Source of the DNA: Hyaloscypha bicolor E
Lineage: Eukaryota > Ascomycota > Leotiomycetes > Helotiales > Hyaloscyphaceae
Direction of reading: 5' to 3'
Assembly (NCBI RefSeq): GCF_002865645.1
Contig: NW_020194518.1
Span: forward strand, 248,001 to 312,000
DNA length: 64,000 nt
Of the stretch, positions 1 through 13,250 are shown piece after piece; positions within the stretch are counted from its first letter, which is position 1, and each line of letters opens with the position of its first letter. The notes below the pieces were generated by a model. It had not been told where the DNA came from. It did no database searches and was given only the letters and a program-made list of their open reading frames with translations. A program made the translations under genes and the position numbers.

Positions 1-3000
1 TAAAACGAGAATAGTAATTAAGATTACTATTAAGATAAGGAAAGATAAGTAAAAGATTAGAATATTAGTTAACTCGGGTATAAAGGCTAATTATATAAAG
101 AGGAGATTAGCTTTAAATATAAGTATTCTATTAATATTAAGAGTAACTTCCTTATTCTTATTAGAAAAAAGAAGAATTCATTTATATAGAGATTATATTC
201 TTGGGATTATTATTAAGAATATACTAGGAAATAGAAGAAAGACTAATATATACTTTATATTATATGATTTTAATCTAAATTATATTAATATAATACTTGG
301 ATTCCTATAGCTTTACTAGATTAATTCCCTAATTTCTTTTAGAGAAGTAATATAGAAATACTAGATTTAATTATAAAAGATTAAAGTTCTAAATACTAGA
401 AAGTTTATTAAAATAATAAAGTATAAGATATATATTTTTCTATTAATTACCTATCCTATAATAGATAGCTAAAGAATTACTACTATTATTATAAATAAAA
501 TAGTTATATTTCCTAGAAAGTATTAAAATCTTCTCCGAGTATTCTTTATAAAGGCTATAGGTATATTATCCAACTATTATATAATAAAGTATTATATAGA
601 TCTAGAACCAGGATCCTAACTATTATATAATCCTATATATACTTTATTAGAAAAAGAGCTTAAAGTCCTTTGGGAATATCTTAATACTAGCTTAGAAAAG
701 AAATAGATCCGTTATTTTACTAGCCTAGCTAGTACCTTAATTATATTTATTCTAAAGAAAGAAGGTGGCCTATATCTATATATTAATTACCGGAATCTAA
801 ATAGAATTACTATTAAGAACTAAATACTATTACTACTTATTAGTAAAATAATAAATAGGCTTTATAAAGTAAAGATATATATAAAGCTAGACTTAAAAAA
901 TACTTACTATTAGTTATAAATACGGGAAGGTAATAAGTAAAAAATAGTATTCCGAATATACTATAAATATTTTAAATACTATATTATATTTTTTAAACTA
1001 TCTAATACTCCGGTAATATTCCAGATATATATTAATTATATACTAGTAGGCCTTATAAATATTATTTATATAATTTATCTAGATAATATTTTAATTTATT
1101 TAGAGAACCCAGAATAGTATATAATAATAGTCTAATATATATTCGAGTAGTTATAATAATACTAGCTCTTTATAAACTTAGTAAAATATAAGTTTAATAT
1201 AGAAAGAATAAAGTTTCTGGAATTTGTAATTAGCCCAGATAATATAGAAATAAAGATTAGCCGAGTTATAGCTATTAGAGAATAGCCGGCCTTAAAGAAT
1301 AATATTCGAGAAGTTTAAGTATTCCTGGATTTTACTAACTTTTACTAAAGGTTTATTTATAAATACTCTAGAGTAATAAAAGAATTAACTAATTTACTAA
1401 AAACTAGTAAAAAACCACTATATTAGTTTAGCTAGATAAATAAGGCAGATAAGGCTTTTAGGGAGCTATAAATTATATTTATAATAGTACTAATTCTTTA
1501 TTATTTTAATCTAGTCTTAAAGATTTATATAGAAATAAATACTTTAGGATTTATAATTATAGATATAATTTCCTAGCTTTTTAATAAGAAAGCAAAAGCC
1601 AGATAATACCCTATTATTTTCTATTTAAAAAAGATAATTATAATTAAAAGTAAATATAAGATATATAACTCTAAACTTTTAGCTATTATTCTAGTATTTC
1701 GTATTTAGTAATATTATCTAGTATATATCTAATATACTATTATTATTAAGACAAATTATAATAACTTAAAATACTTTATAACTAAAAGAAAACTAAATAA
1801 TTAATAGATAAAATAAGTAAAGAAGCTAGCTGCCTTTGACTTTGTTTTAGAATACTAGCCGAGATATAGTAATTCCGCTAATAGGCTATTAAGGAGGCTA
1901 GACTTTATAGTAAGTATAAATAAAAATACTTTACTATTTATATTTTATAATAAGCTATAGAATATAGAATAGAGAATCCTATAGGTAATAGTAATAGAAT
2001 ACTATATTATTCCTATAATACTATAATATAAGGCCCAGGAAAGAAGAAATAAGTACTTTTTAATTAGTAAAATATTAAGGAATTCCGAAAAAGAAGTTTA
2101 TTTTAGTAATAAAATAGTACTAGAAATACTATTACTTGAGCCTATTACTAGTATAGCTAGTTATAAATAGTATATATTACAAATTTTAGTTATATAAATA
2201 GCTAGGTCCAAAATAGTATATAAAAAAAATAAAGAAATATTACTTAAACTACTATTATAGTACTAAAGGCTTAATCTATTAGTATAATACTAGTAATATA
2301 AATAGTTCTTAAAAGAAACCTTTACTAAAGCTATTAAGACTTAGAAACTTAATATATCTGGGTTATTAAGATATCGGGATACTATCTATATACTAAATAA
2401 GCTAGCTCTCAAAAAAGAATTACTATAAGCTAACTATAATAATTCTACTAGTAAGTATTTTAGTACTAGTAAAATACTAGAGATTCTCTAGAAAAAGTAC
2501 TTCTAGTAAAATATAAAAAAGAATATAAAAAACTATATTAGAATTTGTTTTATATATTAATAAACTAAGGTAAAAAGATATCTGCTATATAATATACTCA
2601 GTTTATTTTCCCTCCTCTTTAAGCTATAATAAGAAATTACTATAGACTTTATTATAGGGCTACCTCTTTCTAGGTTTTATAATAAAGTATATAATTCTAT
2701 ATTTATTATTATTAATAAATATACGAAAATAGTATAATATATTTCAATTACTAAGAAGGTTTTAGCTCTTGAGCTAGTAAAGCTATTTATATACTATATT
2801 ATTAAAGACTTTAGTATATTTATAGGTATAACTTCTAATAAAGGATCTGTTTTTATAAGTAAGTTCTAGTTAAGTCTATATTTCTATTTAAAGATTTAAT
2901 AATAGCTAAATATAGTATTTTATTTATAAACTAATAAATAAATAAAGAATCTGAACTAAACTCTAGAATAATACTTGAAATACTATACTAGCTACTAATA

Positions 3001-3700
3001 AAATAACTAGGTAATAAAGCTTACTTTTATAGAATTCATATATAATAACTTTATATATTTAATAATAGAAATATCCTTATTTTATATCTTATATAAATTC
3101 TATTCTACTATTAAACTATATATTAAGGATAATATTCTAGAAAAAAAAATACTAGTAGTATAAGAAAGAATATAAAGAATTTAAGTAAAATAGGAAATAC
3201 TAGAGAAATAATAGTAAGAAATAGTAGATATATAGAAAAAGTATTATAATAAGAAATATATTAATAAGGAATTTAAGATATATAATAAAGTTATATTTTA
3301 TATAAAGAATATTTAATAGCTATAACCTAGTATAAAGCTAATAAATAGATATCTTGGCCCCTTTAAAGTTTTAGAAATTATAGAAATATATAAATAAATA
3401 TATTACTTGGAATTACTATTATTATATTAGATCTATAATATTTTCTATATTTCTTTCTTAGAACTATAATACCCGCAAGCTAGTACTATAATAGAACTAG
3501 AGCCGGTCGAAATTAAGAGTAAAGAGAAATTCGAGATAGAATCTATTATAGCCTATAGAAAGAATAGAAAAGAAAGGAAATATCTTATTTATTAGAAAAG
3601 TTATTTACTAGTAAATAATATATAGGAATTATTAAGTAATCTAGAAAATATAGCTTAAGAATTATAAGAATACTTAAAAAAAAGTAATATTATAATACTA
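1..3700 (+). mobile_element. RIP-decayed Ty3/gypsy chromovirus pol, truncated by window edge
   Basis: No ORF survives, but reading through stops the plus strand shows the pol domains in order. An aspartic-protease-like stretch lies at about 60-330 (SGIKANYI). Reverse transcriptase lies at about 650-1,200, with the KKEGGLYLYINYRNLN block and a YLDN box (YLDD family) near 1,075-1,090. RNase H is at about 1,500-1,720 (KYKIYNSKLLAI). An integrase core is at about 2,640-2,960 (DFIIGLPLS...INKYTK; later SNKGSVFISKF). A chromodomain-like tail lies at about 3,340-3,620 (YLGPFKVLEI, then ELEPVEI...). Integrase followed by chromodomain is the chromovirus order. Gag and the 5' LTR would lie left of the window. 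Stops are mainly TAG/TAA where Trp or Gln is expected, as RIP produces. No 3' LTR was recognised. Confidence 0.85.
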
Positions 3701-5396
3701 TTAGCTAAATAGAGATATAAAAAATAAATACTTTTATTAGGAAACTATTAAAAAACCATATATTTATTCTTAGAAAAACCATATAAAAATTATTAAAAAC
3801 TCTAATTTCTATATCTTATAAATATCTTACTCTTATAATTACTCTTTATTATTCTTATTATTATTCTTATTAGAATTCTCTCGAGAAATAAATAGTAAAT
3901 TAGCCTATAAAGCTATTAGCTATTAGTAAAAAATAAGAAAGAAGTAAGCTTACTTAATATTAAAAAATATTAATTATACTATTAAAAGTACTTTATACTT
4001 ATATTAAGCTAGTAAAAATTACTTAATCTATTTCTTAGATTATTAGAGAAATTTATTAGCCTTAAATAATAGCTTTAATATAAGAAGTATATATAGTTTA
4101 GTATAAAAGAAAGGCAATAATAGCCTTCTTTCTTTTAGGTAAAGAATAAGAAAGATACTTATATATATTAATAGCTTAAAAAAAGTAATTTAATTATATT
4201 ATATATATTTAAAGAACTTTAGATAGTATTAGAATAAGAAATAAAAGAAGAAATTTATAACTTATAGAATTATATTTCTTATTCTTAGAATAATAGTAAT
4301 TATATATTAAGTAATTATTATTCTTAATATAAGTAAGATCAGAAAACTTAGTAATATTCTTAGAATATTAAAGATAATAAGGGCAAATTAAGGATATAGG
4401 AATATTAGCTAAATAGGTAATAATAGGCTAATAAGTACTAAGAGAAGTATTTATCTTAATAAATAAAGAAGAAAAGAGAAAATTAGAAAAGAACTTAAAT
4501 AAAGCTTAAAGAAGGCTTAAAGAAGCTTAAAGGAGCTTAAAGAAGGCTTAAAGAAGGAAGGCAAGAGATAAGGAGAAGCTAGGTATAATATTATAGTTAA
4601 GGAAAAGAAAGGTTAGTTAGTAGGAAAAGGGAGGCCTTTTTATAATATCCTCTTCCCAAATAGTAATTATAAATTCGGAACCGGCTCTATACCAGGAATA
4701 CCCAGAAAATTCCAAAGAAAGAATTTATAAATAAACCAGAAGATCGGATTAACTTTTCCAAGCTCTTAGGCCTATAGAGTAATAATTTATTTATAAATAG
4801 AGGCTAAGTTAGAATTTATAAACTAATTAGGAGATCAGATAAGCTTTATATCCGATAGTATATACTATATTTATACTACCTTTATAAGAGGAAATCGCCA
4901 GAGGCAATTTGCGAACTAGCTAGGAAGGGTTAGTAAACTATATCCTTAACTCTATTACCTGGTATAATAATAGGGCAATTATAGGAAGTCTTTGGGGAAA
5001 GCTAGCGGCCAGGAAAGTTTCAGGGAAATATTTATAAAGCTATTCGCAGTTTTCCCAGGCCTCTTGGGGACAAGGGCCTATAGGGAGGGTTAATATAATA
5101 GGCATATATAATGGCGCATAGACAGGTATTAGATATTATAGATCTAGTTTCCTATTTTGGATATAGCTTGCGATCGGAATCATATGGATCACATAGGATT
5201 TCCTAATTAAGTAAAGGGCTTCGCATACCTGGCTAAGTACTAGGGAATATATAGGGAGACGCTCCTAGCTTTGGAAGGGGTATTAATTAGTCTCTTGTTA
5301 GAATCAATTCTTGGAATCAGTTACACTTGCAAGCGTCACTCCGCAGCTTACTTACCTTGACTACTTGTGCATTACCCTGCTATTACGTGCCTCACA
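3701..5396. other. AT-rich to intermediate stretch without a recognisable gene
   Basis: Positions 3,701-4,630 are RIP-like AT-rich sequence probably belonging to the 3' part of the neighbouring gypsy element or to another decayed element. From about 4,640 the base composition rises and TG/CA dinucleotides reappear. No coding frame, LTR end or TIR could be fixed. A short purine-rich tandem repeat occurs at 4,500-4,560, built on the unit CTTAAAGAAGG. Confidence 0.4.
4500..4560 (+). repeat. Short purine-rich tandem repeat
   Basis: Four to five imperfect copies of an 11-13 base unit (GCTTAAAGAAG / GCTTAAAGGAG) in tandem. It may be the remains of a lysine-rich coding repeat or a simple minisatellite. 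Confidence 0.6.
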
Positions 5397-5513
5397 AATA
5401 TATAGATAGATAAAGAGGAAAGAGAGGTGTGGCACGAGTGGCCAAAGCTTAAATATAGGAATGTAGTCACGTGAGCCTGTACGTGACTACAAGTATATAG
5501 TTACTATGCAATA
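5397..5513 (+). repeat. 117-bp direct repeat, left copy
   Basis: Nearly identical to 6,330-6,446: both begin AATATATAGATAGATAAAG and end ATAGTTACTATGCAATA. Each copy contains a perfect-stem hairpin (GTAGTCACGT, 8-base loop, ACGTGACTAC; here 5,463-5,490). The pair flanks 816 bp of higher-GC sequence. Possible identities are short LTRs of a TRIM-like non-autonomous element, two independent insertions of a small element, or a segmental duplication. Confidence 0.75.
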
Positions 5514-6329
5514 TATGCCCCCAAAAAAGAAAGAACTGCGTGGTCCTCTATTCTATACGTATGTACGATTCACTCGTATGTACGGCGGGCCAACTTTTCG
5601 AAAAGGATAGAAAATCGAACGAATTCCACCCAAAAAGCTCAAAAACAGCCTTATTCTAATATCCCTGAACTCCATAGCCTAATGCTAGTAACCAAAGCGT
5701 CCCATGGCACCGTATGTATGTATTCGATATGCAGGGAGTGCAGGAGAGGAGCATGGGGCGCAGGAGAGAAGCAGGGAGCTGTCGATAAGCTAAGGAAGGC
5801 TGCTTGATAGCAGGAGGAGGAGGCTGGCTGTCGATGAGCTAAGGGAGGCTGTTCGACGGCAGAAGGATGGTAGTCGAGGCTGTACGGAGCGTACAGGGAC
5901 GTCAAGTTGAGAAGGAGGCTATTGCGATGTTTATATACGCTATGGTTAATATGGAGGTCGTTTATGGTGCGGAAGCATCGGGAGGGCAGTATCGGTCGCG
6001 ATTGCTGGAGGGCGAGTATGGTGCTCCGATTCAGACGATGGTAATTATCGTACGGATGGCGATAACTGAGAATCGATTTGTTTATTAAATAGAATGCTCA
6101 ATTAAGAGGTCTAATTAAAAGGTATGGTAATGCCGTGGAGGTATTGACGGTTTCCAATCGATGGCTCAATTAAGAGATCGACTGGTTGGAGCAGAGCTTT
6201 GGAGGGCTTGCTAGGGGAGGTATAGAGGAATTTGCAGGTAATCGAGAGTAAGGAGACCCTGATTAAATCGAATTAAAGAGTATTACTACTATTTGTTATA
6301 ATAAAACATTATTATTATATTATAATAAT
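5514..6329. other. GC-balanced spacer between the 117-bp direct repeats
   Basis: It differs sharply in composition from the AT-rich flanks and shows little RIP. It has two overlapping short frames on opposite strands (84 and 73 codons), neither convincing. A 46-48 base imperfect tandem duplication lies at 5,777-5,863 (units around GCTGTCGATGAGCTAAGG). CpG-containing tetramers such as TCGA and ATCG are frequent. I see no known domain; it may be the internal part of a non-autonomous element. Confidence 0.4.
5777..5863 (+). repeat. Imperfect tandem duplication, about 47-bp unit
   Basis: Two adjacent units share GCTGTCGAT(A/G)AGCTAAG followed by GGCTG.TTGA.(A/G)GCAG. They differ by a handful of substitutions and sit inside the spacer between the two 117-bp repeats. 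Confidence 0.6.
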
Positions 6330-6446
6330 AATATATAGATAGATAAAGAGGAAAGAGAGGTGTGGTACGAGTGGCCAAAGCTTAAATACAGGAATGTAGT
6401 CACGTGAGCCTGCACGTGACTACTAGCATATAGTTACTATGCAATA
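6330..6446 (+). repeat. 117-bp direct repeat, right copy
   Basis: Second copy of the repeat at 5,397-5,513, with a few transitions between them. It contains the same CACGTG-bearing hairpin. Its right edge lies only a few bases from the point where the minus-strand copia sequence begins (about 6,450), so it marks the truncation point of that element. Confidence 0.75.
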
Positions 6447-6449
6447 AAT

Positions 6450-8345
6450 ATCCTCCTATCTTATATATTTATTTCCTGTTTTATTTATACTCGACCTATT
6501 TCTCTATATCTAATTATATAGTATTTATATTAATTAGATACTTAAGGGCATTTATTAGCTTTAATTTCATTATAGAATTAATAAAATATAATTTTCTTTT
6601 AATCTATTTAATTTCTATAATCTCTTATTATTTATATATCTAGTAAAGATATATTATATTAATTATTAAATACTTTTCTCGAGTAGTTCCTAATTTAATA
6701 AGGCATTTATATAATAATTTCGAATTCATATAGATTACTAGTAATAATTCTATTTCTAGTATTTTATTAATTATAGATTTAACTAAAGCACTTATATTAA
6801 AGGCATAAGCTATACTATAGAGTTCTAAAGCTAGAATACTTCTAGTAACTCTCTTATATTTAGTAAAGAACTAGTAAATAATATTAGTATATCTAGTTCT
6901 ATTTACTAGAACTAGAATATATTTAATTTAGAAAAAGAGATCTCTATTATTTATAAATGAAATATCTATAAAAATAATTAAATATAAGAACTTTTTTACT
7001 AGCTTTATAAATCTTAGTTCTTTAGTAATATTCTCAATTTACTATTAAATATACTTATTAAATACCTTTATATTAGTTTCTAAGAATTTAATAATTTAAG
7101 TAATAATTAATAGATTATATAAAGCTTCTAGTTAATAAACTAATATAATATATACTTCTCTAGTATATTAGGTAATATATTAGTTTTTAATAAAGAAATC
7201 TTAATAAATAATACCTCTATTATTTATAATAATAGTATTTTTTATAGAAATAGTTTAGAGGTTTTTATACTAGTATTTCTATATAAAAGTAATTTTATTA
7301 GTATTTATATAAATAATACCTTTATTAAACTTGAGATTATAGTTAATAATAAGGCATTTATATTTCTTAGCTAAGAATTTAGCCTTATAGAGCTTTAATT
7401 ATTTTGCCTTTATAAAATTATTAGTTCTAATAAATAGAGTATTATTAGTCTAAAGGCTAATAATTCCGAAAAGTTATTTATTATAAAGAAAGCAAGAATT
7501 ATAAGTTAACTATTTTATAGAAAGCTTATTAATATAGTAGAAATAATAAGTTTTAAACTAGTAATTTCTAGCTTCCGGTATATTATATAATAGTTTTATA
7601 ACCTTTAGAACCAAATTATTATTTAGATTTAGCTTTCTAGTAAGCTTATAAGGTAAGTTAATATAAAAATTATAATTAAGTAAAGTTATTAATTAGATAT
7701 AAGCTTATAAGATATTATATAAATATAGCTCTATAGTATCTATTATTATAATAGTAATACTAAGAATAATTCTCTAGCTAATATATTAAATAGTAAGTAA
7801 TTATATTAATATTATATATTTCTTATTATTATTATAAATCTAAATAACTAGTTTTAATTTCTTAAACTCTCTTTCTATATTCTTATTCTTAATTTTATTA
7901 ATAACCCGGGAATTAAAGATATATATCTTTTTTAATATCTGAGATCTAGAAATAACTTTAAATATATTCTTTTCTAGAAAGCTAATAACTTTAACTTAAT
8001 AGAAGTTCTTATATAAGTTATTATCCTATAGGAATACTATAAAATCCGGGTTCTTATAAGAATATCTTCTATTATACTTTAGTAAAATAGTAGAAATAGT
8101 AAGAGAAATTATATTTATATTACTTTTAGCCTTATTATAAAGTTCGAAAATAGATTTAGGTTCGGGGCTATTAGTAATAACCTTAATATTTCCTATATAA
8201 AAGAGTTTTATAGAAATTAAATAGAAGGTAATATTACTATATAATAGAGCTAGTATATAGTTTTTTTTATTAATAATTACTAGCTTATATAGTCTATTTT
8301 AACTATTTAGTTAACTAGTATTTCTTTTATATTATATAAGAATAT
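6450..8345 (-). mobile_element. Minus-strand Ty1/copia element, 3' half (RT, RNase H, 3' UTR)
   Basis: This is the reverse complement of the plus-strand copia at 46,213-48,942, except that the 835-bp solo LTR present there is absent. Read on the minus strand it gives the decayed copia reverse transcriptase (about 7,050-8,100) and the RNase H end (about 6,790-7,050). It stops at about 6,450 without a 3' LTR, so the element is truncated on this side. Its 5' half resumes at 21,495 beyond the inserted gypsy element; the two halves join cleanly when compared with the other copy. Confidence 0.85.
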
Positions 8346-8692
8346 TATAGTATGGCAGGCCGTACTTATCGAAAATCGTATTATTTTAGTAGTTTTAAAG
8401 TTTAAATTATATAGTAAAGGCTATAGCCTTTTATATATAACTTATAGAAATTATATAGTAAAGGCTATAGCCTTTTATATATAACTTATAGAAATCATAT
8501 AAGAAAGCTAGTTTTTCTATAGACTTAGAGAATAATTTCTTATAAGTATTTAATTAATTAAGCTTTTATATACTATATATTATTTATACTTTACTATTTA
8601 TACTTTTAATTTATTAATTTATTATTTTATTATATTTTATACTCTAGTATACTTTATATGGGTTTTTGTCTTATTATAGTTTCTCTCTTATA
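8346..8692 (+). repeat. 5' LTR of the 13.1-kb gypsy element
   Basis: It matches 21,192-21,494 throughout (TATAGTATGGCAGGC start; ...TTTTTGTCTTATTATAG near the end). It is about 44 bp longer because a segment containing a 34-bp palindrome is tandemly duplicated (palindromes at 8,407-8,440 and 8,451-8,484). Confidence 0.85.
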
Positions 8693-11600
8693 TATTTTAT
8701 AGTAAGTAATATAGAGAGAATAGAAACTTTATAGTTAAGGTAATACTCTTATAAAGTTCTAAAAGATATCTATAAGGTAAATTATTAGCTTAGTAAGTTA
8801 GGGGAAAAAAGGGCTATTATAATACCTTAAGCCTAAGGCCAAAATATTAAGGATATATAAGTATTAATTTTAGTATCTTATATTAATTTAGATATAGGCT
8901 AGCTATAAGATATAATTACTAGTATAATATATAAAAGTAGTAGAAATAGAGGCTAATTATAAAAGGAAAAGAAATAAAGGAAATAGAATAAGAAATATTA
9001 TACTAAGATAGTACGAGTTAGATCTTAGTTAGAATTAGACTTTAGTATTCGGAAATAAAGTTATATTATTAATTTATATATTATTTTTAGTTATAATAAA
9101 AGCCGGAATTAAAGTAGCTTTAATTTTAATAATAAAGCTTATTTTTAAGTTCGAAAAAGATATTTAAAAGAGGAAATATCCTCAAATTTAAGTAAAATAG
9201 TAAACTAGAATTAGAAATAAGAATTAAAAAGAAATTAGAAATAAGAAATTATATAGATAAACTAGAGAATTTTCTAGAGAAAGAAATAGATATTAAGTAA
9301 AGAAAGAAAAGAGAATTTAGAAAAGTCAGAAAAATTAGTAAAATTAGTAAAATTATATTTATTATTTTGAATAGTATTAATAAATATATCTAGTTTAGTA
9401 AAATTAAGGAAAAATACTATAGGTATTAAGCTAATAGAGCAGGAAAGAGAATATAAGTAATAGAAATAAGACTAGAAAAGCTATTACTTTATTATTACTA
9501 ATACTAAAATTCGAATCTTAATTATATTTATTATTATTAACCGGTTTTTCCTTAATTCCGGTTCCCAAATTAAAAAATATATTTAAATAGGAAATTAGTT
9601 CTTTAGGAATATTATTAATAGAAGTCTTAGATATAGAAATCCTATAATTAGCTATAAAAGAAATTATTAAAATTAATATAACTAAAAATAAGTATATACT
9701 AGTACCGGATTTGAATTTACTACTTATAGAAGCTTCTGGAATACTATAATTTCAGGGAAGTAATATCTTTATATTCTTGAAATAATATATAAATATATAT
9801 AAGAACTATTATATTTCTAATAATACTAAAAGAAAAAGAATTATCTATTATATCTCTCCTATTTATAAGAATTAGATTAAGGCTATACCAGAGTATTATA
9901 CTAATAATTCAGGAGATTACTAGAAGACTAAGTACTTTAAGGCCTTACTAAAAGAATTCCGAGAATATAACTAGGAAATACTTAAAATTAGCTATAACTT
10001 TTTTAATTGGATTATTATATAAGCCTAGAATAAAGGAATCTCGTTTAAGTCTTATATTAATATATTTAATAAAGTATTAAAGAAGTTACTAAAGAGGAAA
10101 GAAAGAAATAAAATTACTTAGTACCGAGAATTTATAAGAGAATTATCTATTCTAGTAAGAGATTATATTTTTAAGAATATAAACTTTAAGTCTATAAATA
10201 TTTCTACTTATAAATATAGTAAAATATATAAGAAAGTAATAATATTCTATTAATATAAAGAAAAGAAATATTATTTTAATATTACTAATAACCCAGATAT
10301 ATCTAGATTTAGATAAGAATACTTGGATATAGTAGTTTATAATATGATTTCTAAGCCAGAAGACGATTATTTCTTATTAGTTTCTTCTATTATATTTCCT
10401 AAAGCTATTATAGGTATAAGTAAAAAAAGAATCTAGCCTATAGCTAATTATATAAAACCTACTAAAAGTAGTAAACCTAAGAGAAATAATATTAATTAGC
10501 TAATAAGAAGTTTGGAAAAACTATTTATTATTACTATAATTTAAGAGAATCTATAAAAATAACTTAATATAATTACTATTATAATTTGGGAAGATATTCG
10601 TAACTTGCTTATATAGCCTAGCTAACTATAGTAAATATAATAGTATTAATAGCCTAGTAAGTATAATTCGAGTTTTCGGGAAAGATATACTAGAAGTTAT
10701 AATAGAGGTTATAAAAAATACTATAGTAGTTATAGTAGTTAAGCTAAAATAGGTAAAGGGTCTAGATAATTATATTCTAGAGGAAGTTAGTTTTAAGTAT
10801 AGTTAGAAAACACTATTTAAGTTAATATGGCCTATAATATAAACCTAGAACTGAGAGAATGAATTTACTATAGGTATTATAATAGGAATAAGAATAATAA
10901 TATTAATTTAGAATATATTTATATCTTTTAGTTCTATTATTTACTAATAAAAGAACTTATAAACTATAAATATATTTATTAATTTAATAGAAGATAGTAT
11001 AAAGAACTATTTAAGCCTAGATAAGAAAGTATTCTCTTTTTTCTTACTAGTAAGTATTAGTAGTTTAACTAAATTATTTCCCAAGTTTAAGGAAAAGAAT
11101 TTGACTATAACTTAAATACTTGACCTAAAAATGTCTAGAGATTAATAGAAAATATCTAGTTTATTAGATAAAAAAGAGAAAAGGGAACTGGCTAACCAGG
11201 ATTTATATATAGAAGTAAGTAAGTTATATTTAGAGAATCTAAATAGCTATTTTGCCTTAGAGGAAATTATATTAGAATTACTAATACTTCAGGTTCTGGA
11301 ATTAATAGATAATACTAAGATTTAGCTATAAATAGTATTTCTATTAATACTATAATAGGTTCCTTATTAAGAAGAAAGGGAAAAGAGATAAAAATAGCTA
11401 AAGAGGTTTTCTAAAGATAAGCCAGAGTAAAAGAGAAGCTATTTTATATAAGAGGTTAGAAGAATATTACTTTAAGAAGTAATAGATAAGGGAATAGCCT
11501 AGCTAAGAATATAGATATTAATATTTCCGGAAATAAATAAAATAAATTAGAAACCTAATATATTCTTAATTATAATAAGTATAGAATTCTTAAAGTTAAT

Positions 11601-13250
11601 AATATTTTAATAAGACTATTAAAGAAAATAATTATTCTATTTCTAAAGACTTAGAAAAAAACGAGAATACTTATTAATGCCTTAAAAATACTAGATCTAG
11701 CTATTATACTTTAGAATTAATAAATTAAGAATAATACTTTCTATTTTATTATCTTATAAATAGGAAATACTATTATATTAAATATAGTTAGATATACTAG
11801 GAGATCTATAAAACTAGTAGCTATGGCTTATATAATAGATAAAATATTTAAGGAATTAGAAATACTAGTTTAAATACCTAATACTAATAGAATTATTTAA
11901 TTTAAAAATAATAGTATTAATATTCGGATATTACTAGCTTATAAATATATTATATAAGCTCTATATTTCCGGTTTATACTTTGAGAACCTTAAGAAAGTA
12001 TTAAATATAAAGAAATAATTAATACTAAAGCTAAAGTTAATATTCTTCCCGAAAAGATCTCTAGGAGTATTAGTAAAGTAATATATAATATTATAGATTA
12101 TTAAATATCTACTATTACTAGAGTAGAATTTGGATTTATAGGAATAGTAAAGCTTAGAGCTAAGGTTATAGATAAAATAGGATATAAAGATATATTCTTT
12201 CTAGTTAAAGGGGCTTTAAAGATTCTATTTAATTAACTATTCTTAGTAAAAATAAAAATAAAAATTATATATAGGAATAATAGTTTATAAAATAAAAGGT
12301 TTACTAATCCTAAAAATAACTAGAATACCTATACTATTATAATTATTTTATTTTTAAAGAATACCGGAAAGTAGAAAAAAGTAATAGTTTAAAAGTACTA
12401 AGCTTCTAGAGTTAAGGAATTAAGTAATATAGAACAGGAAACTAAAGATAAAGAGAAAAAATAGAGCCTAGTATTATAACTAGTAGTAATATTAGGAGAA
12501 ATGGAAAGACATCGGAATTTCCTATAGATTCTTTTATTTTAGGTTTAGGAGTTTAGGAAATTAATAATATTTTTAGAGAAACTAAAGCAGAAAAGGCTTT
12601 AATTAGAGTATTATTAAGAATAGTTCCGGAATTAATAGAAAAAGAAATAAAAAGAGTATTAAATAAAGATATTTTTAAAAAAGAGATAGAATAGTATTTC
12701 CTAATAATAAAGGAATATATTTCCGAAGCTAAAAAATATTAAACCTAAAACTAGAAAGAATTCTGGAATATATAAGAGCTTAAGGAAAATATATTAAAAT
12801 ACTAGATAAAAAGGCACTTTTTATATCTAACTAGGAAGAAGCTAAGTAGAAAGGTTATAAGTTCCGGAGATTAGATAAAAAGAATACTAGAGAAAATAGC
12901 TATAGCTTTTAAAGAAAAGAATAATAATTATAGTTTATTTCTAGTTATAAGAATATATAAAATAAAAGATAAGAAGGTTTAACTAGTAAATACTAATAAT
13001 AGAACTAGAAAAGGCCCTAGTAGATATCCGGACTAGTTTGAGAGATTTAAAACTAGAGAATACCTATAGAAATATATTAGGAAATATAAGAACTACTTTT
13101 TACTAAAAATATTAGTTATTTTAAGAGATTTATAACTTATTCCGGAATGTTTTAAATAATTAGATATTAGTAATTAGCTCTGGAAAAAGAAACTAGCTAT
13201 ATTTCAAGAATTAATAATTAATTAAGAAGATATAATTATATTTAATTAGA
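8693..13250 (+). pseudogene. gypsy leader, gag and protease region, decayed
   Basis: A purine-biased plus strand with scattered open stretches. A gag-like segment at about 9,850-10,480 reads, through stops, as GDY.KTKYFKALLKEFREYN and then KSYINIFNKVLKKLLKRKERN, a helical capsid-type sequence. The protease is expected at about 11,560-12,000 but no DSG or DTG motif could be seen. The assignment rests on order upstream of a clear RT. Stops are too numerous for any product. Confidence 0.55.
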
